DNA from: Henricia sp. BOLD:AAB3569
Lineage: Eukaryota > Echinodermata > Asteroidea > Spinulosida > Echinasteridae
DNA: 64,000 nucleotides
NCBI GenBank assembly: GCA_037783545.1
Contig: JBBELK010000105.1
Location: forward strand, 1,054,001-1,118,000
Direction of reading: 5' to 3'
Position numbers and translations under genes: made by a program. Under the pieces are notes generated by a model. The model was not told where the DNA came from, did not search any database, and was given only the letters and a program-made list of their open reading frames with translations. Each line of letters starts with the position of its first letter. Positions within the stretch are counted from its first letter, which is position 1. Shown piece after piece: positions 56,222-64,000 of the stretch.

Positions 56222-56535
56222 AACTCTGAATGCCGCAATAGGGCGACATTTCGGCAAGACTCTCACCGGAGACCACCGAAATTTCGGCAAGAGTCACTCA
56301 AAATGACACCTTATTTTTTTACCCAAAGCTTCCAGAGATGGTCACAGACCGAAGAGAAACAACTCCAGTCCCAATAAAAATGGTTCTCGACCTAAACAAA
56401 ATGGTTTTTGACCTAAAAAAAATAATTTTAAACTCAAAAATATTAGGGCGACACCAAAATGTCGCCCTATTGAGCAGGTCGCCCTAATATACCTTTTTTA
56501 CACACGATTTGTCGCCCTATTCTAGCATTGATAGT
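56222..56535 (-). mobile_element. AATAGGGCGAC TIR element, copy 2
   Basis: Inverse copy of 13841-14134: AATGCCGCAATAGGGCGACA, CCACCGAAATTTCGGC, TGACACCTTATTTTTTTACC, TATTAGGGCGACACCAAAAT and the end TCGCCCTATTCTAGCATTG. The termini form an imperfect inverted repeat of about 25 bp. An internal duplication (AAAATGGTTCTCGACCTAAA / AAAATGGTTTTTGACCTAAA) makes this copy slightly longer. Confidence 0.88.
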
Positions 56536-56946
56536 AATTTGAGTTCTCCCCTACATTGTATTGACTGCACAGCACTAATTTGATTATTTTTTTTCATTGA
56601 AAGCCCAAATAATTTTACCTGTTTCAGCCTCTATTTTACACATTTTGTCTTTTTTTGATCTGAGCAAAACAAGTAAAACCAACATTAAAGGTACACTGTC
56701 TGCTCTCTGGCAAGATTACACCTTCAAAATTAAACACTGAAATAAGCAATTGATACTTTTCTTCATTCGCCAAACTTATTGGCTGTCAACTGCGAAAATG
56801 GAAAAAAAAAATCTAAACAGGAAAAGCGGCACGACTTAAGAAGCTTTAACATGCTACCAAAGTTGCTTTTTGTTCTACAACTATCTTTTTGTTCAAGGGA
56901 AAGCTACGAACTTCACCAACCCTTTATTGCAAAACCTATACTTTAA

Positions 56947-57082
56947 GCCCGGTTCATACTTCACGTCAATCTGACATCAAACATTTCGCAGTGAACATTC
57001 GCGCAAGTTAAAACTAGTTTAACTTTTTGCAAAATCGCTGCACTTAACATTCGCGTTCGCTTTCGCATAAAGTATGAATTCT
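56947..57082. mobile_element. GCCCGGTTCATACTT TIR element
   Basis: The left end GCCCGGTTCATACTT is mirrored by AAGTATGAATTC at the right. The inside is rich in TTCGCAG/CGCGAA-like blocks (ACATTCGCGCAAG, ACATTCGCGTTCGCTTTCGC). The GGTTCATACTT-end architecture recalls, from memory, abundant short repeats in echinoderm assemblies. The copy is non-coding. Confidence 0.72.
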
Positions 57083-57214
57083 AACGTTATTTCACCTACA
57101 CTGCATCACATAGCTGTGTCTAGTGCAAACATGTTAGGTGTACAAACAGACTCCGCCCACCAATAACAAAATGGAGGTGGCGCCTGAGCCTCTGTATTGT
57201 TCTTAATGAACTCT

Positions 57215-57648
57215 AATGCATAGTTCCGACCTGTCAATCAACCGAACCCGCCGACCAATCACAACAGAGCTAGCAGATATCACCCACATAGGTCAAAGTG
57301 CATTGTCGATATGTTCTGCCGGCCCCATACAATTTGTACAGTGTTGTATGCGATGTTCCGGGTGAATTTTTGGTTTCAGGGCCGGTCGTTTCGTTGTTCA
57401 AAGGTACGAAAGCACGTATGTCACGATATTACATCCCTGTATTACTGGCCCTTTGCTCAGTGTGTTCTAAGATAACTGTCGACCCTGAAACATGTATGCC
57501 TTTGAGTTTTCTCCAATGAATCTGTGCTTTCCGTTGAAAGTCCCATTGCTTTGTGCGTTGCGTGTCGCCATTTTGACGATAGCGTGTGAGCCATAGCAAC
57601 ACAATCCACGGGGGCGGGGCTAACTAGTCAAACTCGGAACTATGTATT
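57215..57648. mobile_element. Possible TIR element with CATAGTTCCGA ends and GC box
   Basis: CATAGTTCCGA at 57219-57229 is the exact reverse complement of TCGGAACTATG at 57634-57644. Similarity continues inward for about 40 bp (AACCCGCCGACCAATCACAA against the inverse of TCCACGGGGGCGGGGCTAAC). The right part includes GGGGGCGGGGC, which looks like an Sp1 site. CCAAT motifs lie just left, so a promoter is an alternative reading, but no transcript or start codon context supports it. Confidence 0.5.
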
Positions 57649-58170
57649 GGTTTTGAAGAAAATGAACAGAATCTTTAAAATGCTTACTACTCTATGCACC
57701 TGAAAAGCAAACAGATCAAAACAAATTTGCTTAGCTGTAGCACAACTATATCAAATAATACTACTTCAGTACATTTTGTACATGACCTCTTGTGGCCATC
57801 ATCACCATGTCATTGTGATAAAATCAGAAGAAAACAATTAAATCTTAACATAATTAGCAACAAATTTTCCAGGCCAACACACTGGTTTGCCCTGCCATGC
57901 TTGGTCTAGTATAGCTGGATTAATCTAAAATACATATTGCAAGTCTCAGAACTTGCACAGAAAAAAAACCTGAAATGCTCCTGACTACATGTTTTGCCTC
58001 CGCGTCCGAAGCCTCGACCCTTGATTGACATTCTTCAGATTCCACATTTTCACACAGACACAAATGCACAACTACATGGATTAGTGGAATGTCCGTTTAT
58101 ATATCTACAGTATAACAACGATAACGTGAAAGTACCAAAGCCTACATTTGTACGAGTCTGTACGAGATTC
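57649..58170. other. Non-coding DNA, no gene seen
   Basis: Nothing supportable apart from short chance frames. Confidence 0.4.
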
Positions 58171-58196
58171 CACACACACACCACACACACACACAT
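58171..58196. repeat. CA microsatellite
   Basis: CACACACACACC followed by ACACACACACACA. Two runs interrupted by one extra C. Confidence 0.95.
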
Positions 58197-58306
58197 ACGG
58201 GATAAATACTTAATACTAGGAATAATATTCATGATATCAAAACAGCAAGTAGTTAATATTACTCTTAGAGTCAAATCTTGCATATGTGACTTCTTGTGGA
58301 AGATAT

Positions 58307-58443
58307 TTAGAGAAATATTCAGAGAATATCCAGCAGAATATCCAGAGATTATCAAACAAAATATTCAGAGAATATCAGCAAAAATATTCAGAGAATATCC
58401 AGCAGAATGTTCAGAGAATATCCAGCAGAATATTCAGAGAAAT
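58307..58443. repeat. AGAATATCCAGCAGAATATTC minisatellite
   Basis: About six irregular units built from AGAGAATATCCAGC and AGAATATTC, with short deletions. It is AT-rich with a strong purine bias on the plus strand. The 168-codon plus frame through it (57994-58500) is mostly repeat and not a gene call. Confidence 0.85.
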
Positions 58444-59238
58444 AGAAAGGGAATAAATACTAAGTATATAGAAAGAGACTTGTGGAAAGACAAATGTTGA
58501 TATTTAACATTAGAGAAATGTCAAGGTGCATTCACACCAGCAAAATGTTTCAGTGGCCCTTCCCACCATATATTTAACAAAACCTGGTGAATTTTTCTTT
58601 TGTTTGACATATCTTAAAATCTATGGTCTCACTATTTGAACTTTTTGAAGTGCTAATTTCAATAATCAAGCTGCAATTGATACTATACCTCCATGGAAAA
58701 TCAAATTTATAAAAAAGGAGAAAACTACCATTTTACTAATTGTGACCATCACTTGCAACGGTATATGTTGTCATCAGGTTTAAACTGGCCGATCAACACA
58801 CATACTAAAATAATCGGTGAAGTAGTCCACGCGTTTCTGTCTTCACTTTAACCATTAAAATAGCACCAGTCAAGCAGTAAGCATTCACATGATATGATAA
58901 GGTCATTAATAATTGGAGGTATGAAAGATTACTGTCATCTAGAATTTCTAACTGGGGATTTGGGATAGCATGCATGTGGCCTGTTAATGCTACAAACAAA
59001 CCTAAATGTGGAGCATACTTGGTATTTACTTTTTGGCGATTAAAATGGCTTTTTAGGGGCAATTCATAATTTTGTTTTGCTTTCAAAAATAACAAAATAT
59101 AAGCTATACACTGGTGGTATAATAATGCATCTCCGATGCAGGCGGTTAACGTTATGAAAGATGCATGACTCTTTTAACACCTTTAAGTTTCAAAAGAGGT
59201 CCATATGGTGCTAGCTACAGAGCATCCATGCTTGTCGG
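58444..59238. other. Presumed 3'-UTR or flank of the minus-strand gene
   Basis: Lies downstream of the stop codon at 59239 on the minus strand. No strong polyadenylation signal was pinned down. The length of the UTR is unknown. Confidence 0.3.
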
Positions 59239-59557
59239 TCATGGTTGAAAAGCGTAGCTTAGCGGCCATGGGCATAACCCCTCCATGGTCGCTGTCGTTT
59301 GAGTCTGGTCTTGAGGTGGCAATAAGTAGTAGCCAGAAGTAGCTGCTGCCGCTGCCGCAGCCGCAGCCGCAGCGTTGATGGGCGTGGTGTAGTATGCCGT
59401 AGGCGGTACCATGGTGGGGGTCAGCGCCATGTGGTTGAGGGTCTGGATTGGTTGGGCGGCTGCCGCAGCCGCTGCCGTAGCTGCAAGGAGTTCTCGGTCA
59501 ATATTGGTAGTGCGTTGACGTGTTGCCGGTCGCACGCTACGCTCTAACGGACTGTGT
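59239..59557 (-). CDS. Terminal coding exon, polyalanine-rich C-terminus (gene not identified)
   Basis: Product: the last 105 residues of an unidentified protein. A strong minus-strand acceptor (TTCTCTCTTAG at 59568-59558) precedes the exon, which enters with one base completing a split codon, stays open and stops at 59239. Residues 1-23 are basic (R6, R10, R13, R15, R21) with HSPLERSVRPATRQRTTNID. Alanine tracts follow at 25-34 (one Thr) and 62-72 (11 Ala), separated by MALTPTMVPPTAYYTTPIN. The end is Gly/Tyr/Gln/Thr-rich. GCN codon mixing and high CpG differ sharply from the AT-rich surroundings, supporting selection as coding. Such polyalanine, Pro/Thr/Tyr tails are common in RNA-binding proteins and transcription factors, but no domain is present here to decide. 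Upstream exons should lie at higher coordinates or beyond the window; none was recognised. The frame also runs on upstream of the acceptor, but that part looks intronic. Confidence 0.75.
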
Positions 59558-60272
59558 CTAAGAGAGAATCGGTGGTGAAGAACAAGGGGAAAAAGATGTT
59601 GCTTATTTAACCTGACATGGGAACATACATCAATATGCTGTTGACGCAAAACACACCACAATAACAAGTTTCATTCCAAAGAGTTGTGACAATATCTCCT
59701 TGCTATTTTACCATTCAACTTGAGAGAACTAAATTATAAATACACAAAGAGTAAAGAAATAAATTGCTTTGATTTGTCTGTTTTATTATTTCTGAATACA
59801 TTGGTATTCTTCTGTTGTCACAGTTGTGTTATTTCTTACTTACCTGTTTGTTTCCATAGTCACTGCTCAGCAAGCTTGAGAATTGGCTCAATTTCACACA
59901 AAAAGTGTTTGAGGTCTACTTACCATTGCCTCATTTAAAAAAACAGAACACAAAAAACAAAACTTCCCAAAACAAAGCAAAACTAAAAAAATAAAATAAA
60001 ATAAAAACACAAACAAAAACAAACAATAAATTATATTAACAATGTATAGATTTCATGGTGCATGTTAGAATATTCAATCTTCAATACTTAATACTAGTCA
60101 ATAAGATGTGACAACTTAGTGGAACAAAGCAAAAATAGAACAATCTATTGAGAAAAAATAAAATCCTCAATGACTAGAACCGACATGCAGGCTTAGGATA
60201 CTGTGTATTTGTGCTGATTATCTGTTTTTTATATGTTTGTGAAGTTGTGTGTTGATCTAGAGATATTTTTAC
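59558..60272. other. Presumed intron upstream of the polyalanine exon; A-rich tract
   Basis: Minus-strand polypyrimidine tract and acceptor at the left edge. A tract at 59934-60035 is almost only A and C on the plus strand (AAATAAAATAAAATAAAAAC), giving a T/G-rich run on the gene strand. No other feature. Confidence 0.45.
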
Positions 60273-60526
60273 TCATGGGTCTTTCTATAAATTAGGGGTC
60301 CAAAAGTGTGACATTTAGTGTCCCCCGTTATACCCGATGTGTTATTTTTCGTACAAAAATCATTATAATGGCTTTTAAACCATTTTTTATGAATTGTACT
60401 TTATGTACTCAGTCTTTGAGATGGAGAGTATTTAAAGAATGTGTCCTGAATTTACAAAAACGAGATGTAAAATGTAACAGGGGACACCAAAATTGGACCC
60501 CTAATTTATAGAAAGACCCTCATGAA
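60273..60526. mobile_element. GGGGTCCAAAA TIR element, shorter copy
   Basis: It runs from CATGGGTCTTTCTATAAATT to its inverse AATTTATAGAAAGACCCTCATG. Immediately inside are AGGGGTCCAAAAGTGTGAC and GGGGACACCAAAATTGGACC, as in 29881-30307. The inverted arms are about 35 bp with two mismatches, flanked by CTCAT/ATGAG. It is non-coding and sits in the presumed intron of the polyalanine-exon gene. Confidence 0.9.
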
Positions 60527-60542
60527 TAACACCTATTATAGA

Positions 60543-60869
60543 CGATGTGACATGTGTTTACATTTGGGGCGCCCTCTGTTGGTTCGAGACAAAAGGCGAC
60601 AGGCAAAAAGCCTACTAGTTTACAAAGGCAAGTTCATGTTTTTCTAAGTACCTTAGGTATCAAAGCAAATGTTTCTAAAATTGTCATTAAACTTGCTTAC
60701 AGGTATCATAAGCTACCGGTACCTGATTTAGCCAAATAAAGACAGCTTGTGTTTTCCAAGTCGATATAATTTGTAGATTTTATGAAGTTTCACAAACCAA
60801 GCTGTATTATCTTGTCTGCCGTTAAACAACAGAGGGCGTGCATGTTAGATGTAAACAACATCACAGGTC
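60543..60869. mobile_element. TIR element with GCGCCCTCTGTTG ends
   Basis: GTGTTTACATTTGGGGCGCC(CTCTGTTG) near the left is mirrored by (CAACAGAGGGCG)TGCATGTTAGATGTAAACAA near the right, with outer GATGTGACATG / CATCACAGGTC. A lone GGGCGCCCTCTATTG at 24497 may be a relative. The interior is AT-rich and non-coding. Confidence 0.75.
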
Positions 60870-62811
60870 ACCCCGTCTATACACTTGCAATATGCGCATT
60901 ACTTCTAAGCACCATTTATTACAGTTGAAAACATGCAAATAAAATGACGTCAAATATCACAAACACTACCCTGATTGTAGCTTTGAATGGTTCCTTGGCT
61001 TATAAACGATATAACGCGGCAAGAAGTGACGTATGCACACCACTTAGTCCACTGAATCTAAGATCTAGATCATCGATGCCAATTCTCAAACCGCCTTGTG
61101 TTTCTCAGTAACTGCCACGGAAATAAGTGTCTTTGTTTAAGTTCATCAATAATGACTGTCATTAATTCTCCGCTAATGGACCTGTCTGATCGTTGTATTT
61201 TATACTGATCGCTGCACATTTTAATATAACTGGGGAAGGAGGGGGGCAAGTGGGGAGGAGGTGGGGGCTGTTTGTTTTTGGTGCCATATGTTCCCTTTGT
61301 GTTTGTGAAAGGATTGTGAGAGAATGAGACAAATTGCAAAAAGGAAACCACAAACTTGAAAGATGTTCTCAACCGTAGTCATGAAGTGAAAGCCAGTATT
61401 GAGTCAGCATACATATTTCTTAGAAAAATATAAATTACCAACAAAAACAGTTTGATGTGCAAAGAGCACGCTTCCTGGTTTTGGATGAGTTAAGTTGGAA
61501 CTATGTCCTTTTGGAAAATGGTGTTTGGGAGAAAGGGGTTTTGCAGGTTGTGCTTTCACAATGTAACAGATTTCAGGAAGTAATATACCACCCTTGAAAT
61601 CTTTCATCTATACTCACAAATTAAGGATAATCACACATAACAAGGACAGACTTTGCACAAGAAAGTTGCGACACTGAACAACGGTGCTTATTGCTTAATG
61701 AAAGAAACTACAGAATCGCAGATGCCTGTATTCCAAGTTACAGTTTACAGATCTTTTCAGACAATTTGATACAAAATTTATATTAATACCCAGTTAAAAT
61801 AAACAGTTCTTTTGAGAAAGTGAAAGGAATAGCAGACTGCATTTCATTTTCATCTGATTGAAAGCCATTTTAAACAAAGGAAATATTGTTTTCCATTCTA
61901 AAGCCATATTTATCTTTGGTGATTATTTTAGTTTGTAGTTGTTGATATAAGATGAAAACACAACTCAAAATTAAGGAAAATGCATTATGCCACTTGCCCT
62001 TTTGAGATGATTAAGCCATTTTATATCGCCTTCATTCCCAACAAAGTCAATAAGCTTATGGGGGAAAAAAAGGCAAACGTGGTTAAATAAATCCCAGAAT
62101 ATCCCCAATCCTTTGACTTGGAAGTTAGATTTAGATCATGAGAGTCGCAACGATGAGTCGCCTTATTACGCCCAGTCACCTGGAAGAAGATCCACGTGAC
62201 ATTCTCTCGCTGGGGAGTTGAAAACGAGAGAAATGAGAGAATAGAGTAACCCAATGTACGTTCATCAATGGCTGGCCAGCCAGAGGTCTCTGTACTTTTA
62301 TCACCTTGTGGTAACCAACGACAACGAGTGATGTCGTCGGTGAAGTCATTAATTTAGCAATGCCATCCCAAACTAGCGCGTGGTTGACTTGGTTCACTTT
62401 ATGGCAGGAAAAAATACTGTTTGGCTATTAGAATCCAAGGTCATAAAGGATGAAAAGATGAGTATAGACTGACACACACATCCAGCGCTTTTTATATTTG
62501 ATCATTTGATGAGATTGTTCAATTGAGGATAAACTCAAAACTATGTAAATAAACCTGTTCATCTTCTGGTGCAGCCAAAATGAACCATACTAACACTTTA
62601 ATTATTCAAACACATGTCTAAAATAGCCTCGTCCATTTTTCATTGACTTCATGTAAATCATGAATGTTCTCAGTCATGAACATAAATAGCCTGGTTGGGA
62701 TAGCTCATACAGTTTATCATTTGATGTCGTTGCCTCGAGCTGTGAGTCATATCTGATTTTAAACTTTGAAAAAACCTCATCACAAAAAAGAGCAGCACAA
62801 CATGTAAATGA
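60870..62811. other. Non-coding DNA, no gene seen
   Basis: Unique-looking. A G-rich plus-strand tract at about 61230-61270 gives proline-rich chance frames on the minus strand. No exon with convincing splice sites was recognised. Confidence 0.45.
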
Positions 62812-63238
62812 GTTTGTCCACGGTAAAGGGGGCATTTTGGCAGCACAGACCATATTTTCCAGAAAATACCTTTGTCTGGTCTCAAAATAAAAGAAATAAG
62901 TTTCAGTTGTTCTGAAGAGATAACTTAGGCCCAAAAAGAGTTACAAATAATGTGACAACATGCTATTCTAAAAACCCTGTATACAAATTGCCAATATAAT
63001 GCTCATAACTGGGACTGTCTAAAATGTAACACAAGTGTCTGTCCCGGTTACCAGCGTTATATTGGAAATTTGTACACAGGGTTTTTAAAAAGGCATATGT
63101 TGTCACACTTTTTGTAACCCTTTTTGGGCCCAAGTTATCTCTTCAGAACTGAAACATTTCTTTTATTTTGAGACCCGAGGTATTTCCTCAAAAATATGGT
63201 CCGTGTTGCCGAAATGCCCCCTTCACTGTGGAAAGACC
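62812..63238. mobile_element. Foldback element family A, complete copy (about 200-bp arms)
   Basis: Left arm: TCCACGGTAAAGGGGGCATT, CAGACCATATTTTCCAG, TTTCAGTTGTTCTGAAGAG, AACTTAGGCCCAAAAAG, ACAAATTGCCAATATAATGC. The right arm is the inverse: GCGTTATATTGGAAATTTGT, CTTTTTGGGCCCAAGTTATC, ATGGTCCGTGTTGCCG, ending CACTGTGGAAAGACC. The loop is about 25 bp (TGTCTAAAATGTAACACAAG). The two arms differ at many positions, so they are old. Single-arm relatives lie at 3384 and 16955. Confidence 0.93.
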
Positions 63239-63242
63239 GAAC

Positions 63243-63300
63243 AATTTGCCTTAATTAATAATTCCTTAATTATTAATTCCTAATTAATTCTAAATTATAT
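63243..63300. repeat. AT-rich short tandem repeat
   Basis: TTAATTATTAATTCC-like units with small deletions. Low complexity. Confidence 0.8.
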
Positions 63301-63660
63301 AAAATTTTAAATGAAAATCAGTAGCTTTAGCAAATTTTTAGTATATGACCGATTTAAATGCAAATGCCCCATTGGAGAAAAGGGTAAAAGGTGCATACAT
63401 GTATATCATTTCAGAGCACCAAATGTTGATAGCTTTACCCACATATGTGATAAGCATTTGGATAACACGACAATCTTTCAGGTTAAGAAATTTATGAACT
63501 CTTGTGCATTGAGATTTTAAATTGCCTAATTATGAAATTAAAACTGAACAAAAGATTCCAACAATCAGCAACAATAGGGGGAAATGTGTACGATGAGTAC
63601 TTTCAAAGTCGCACGTACCCCTCTTCTGTGACGTAGAGCAAGGTTTAGCCTACTTTTAAC
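63301..63660. other. Non-coding DNA, no gene seen
   Basis: A short plus frame at 63311-63520 is Cys/His-containing, but has no domain I can name and no splice context. Confidence 0.4.
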
Positions 63661-63987
63661 TAGGGATGGGACGTTTAGCCGGTTAACCGATTAACAGGGT
63701 TGGCCGAACGTTTAAAGGAAACCCAATTTTAAAGAATATACAAGTTTTCAGAGGGTATATTATTTGTAATGACTTCATTAAATTAAATTAAATTTATATG
63801 GGGTCGTACAAGTAAACTTTTGACCAGATAAAGGTTCAATGATTATTTTGGGGGCCTAGAAGTAATGTGTACATTGCACATGCATCTATTAACACCAGCA
63901 ACAATCTTTAGTGTTGGCCGAACGGTTAACCGACACTTGAAAGAATTGTAAACCGGTTTCTGAATTAACCATAAATTCCCATCCCTA
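63661..63987. mobile_element. hAT-like MITE with 8-bp target-site duplication
   Basis: The element starts TAGGGATGGGA and ends TCCCATCCCTA (11-bp TIR). It is flanked by CTTTTAAC on the left and CTTTCAAC on the right, a 7-of-8 match as expected for an aged hAT duplication. Subterminal palindromes CCGGTTAACCG and ACGGTTAACCG occur near the two ends, with GTTGGCCGAACG repeated at both sides. No transposase is present. Confidence 0.92.
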
Positions 63988-64000
63988 CTTTCAACGATAC

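Noticed and set aside
57100-57650. CCAAT and GC-box promoter
   Set aside because: The motifs fall within or beside inverted-repeat ends and no start codon context or exon follows on either strand; recorded as a possible TIR element instead.
57994-58500. 168-codon plus-strand open frame
   Set aside because: It spans a CA microsatellite and the AGAATATCCAGC minisatellite and has no recognisable domain; the opposite strand has an overlapping frame too.
61070-61372. Proline-rich 100-codon minus-strand frame
   Set aside because: Its proline run is the complement of a simple G-rich tract, and no acceptor, donor or domain was identified.

Overview
This 64-kb window reads as AT-rich nuclear DNA from an invertebrate animal. 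It has almost no protein-coding content, consensus splice signals in two places, tRNA-derived SINEs, and many short foldback or inverted-terminal-repeat elements. Several elements recall, from memory and unchecked, families common in echinoderm genomes: copies opening TTAAAGGCAG, a GCCCGGTTCATACTT terminus, TTCGCCC/AAAACCAC foldbacks, and a SINE with a GACCTGCGATGGACTGGCAT body. My best guess is an echinoderm or related marine deuterostome, with moderate confidence. There are no operons, prokaryotic genes, CRISPR arrays or rRNA genes.

Layout. 1-32.5 kb is unique-looking intronic or intergenic DNA. It holds one candidate non-coding plus-strand exon (562-700), two full SINEs (6963-7292, with a perfect 10-bp target-site duplication, and 18018-18345), several tRNA-like SINE heads in tandem, and about fifteen inverted-repeat elements. 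32.6-54.4 kb is one very large satellite array. A 184-bp AT-rich monomer is repeated roughly a hundred times. A composite core (about 36.15-51.2 kb) carries an extra module: an unrelated spacer of about 150 bp plus an 18-bp minisatellite. This core was built by nested tandem duplications with periods near 987, 1090, 1180, 1330, 3514 and 3590 bp. The left edge contains decayed monomers in the opposite orientation. 54.4-64 kb is again unique DNA with inverted-repeat elements. It contains the only convincing coding exon, a minus-strand terminal exon (59557-59239) encoding a polyalanine-rich C-terminus.

Interpretation. The only gene evidence is the minus-strand 3' coding exon near 59.4 kb and a weak plus-strand non-coding exon at the far left. 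Everything else is non-coding or repeat. The most unusual object is the 21-kb layered satellite, whose recent composite core lies between simpler edges, as reported for centromeric satellites. Here it lies within 5 kb of a protein-coding exon. The mobile-element content is dominated by non-autonomous elements with hairpin, TIR or TTAA-flanked structure, and I recognise no transposase or reverse transcriptase. Coordinates of repeats were read by eye and may be off by a few bases at the ends.
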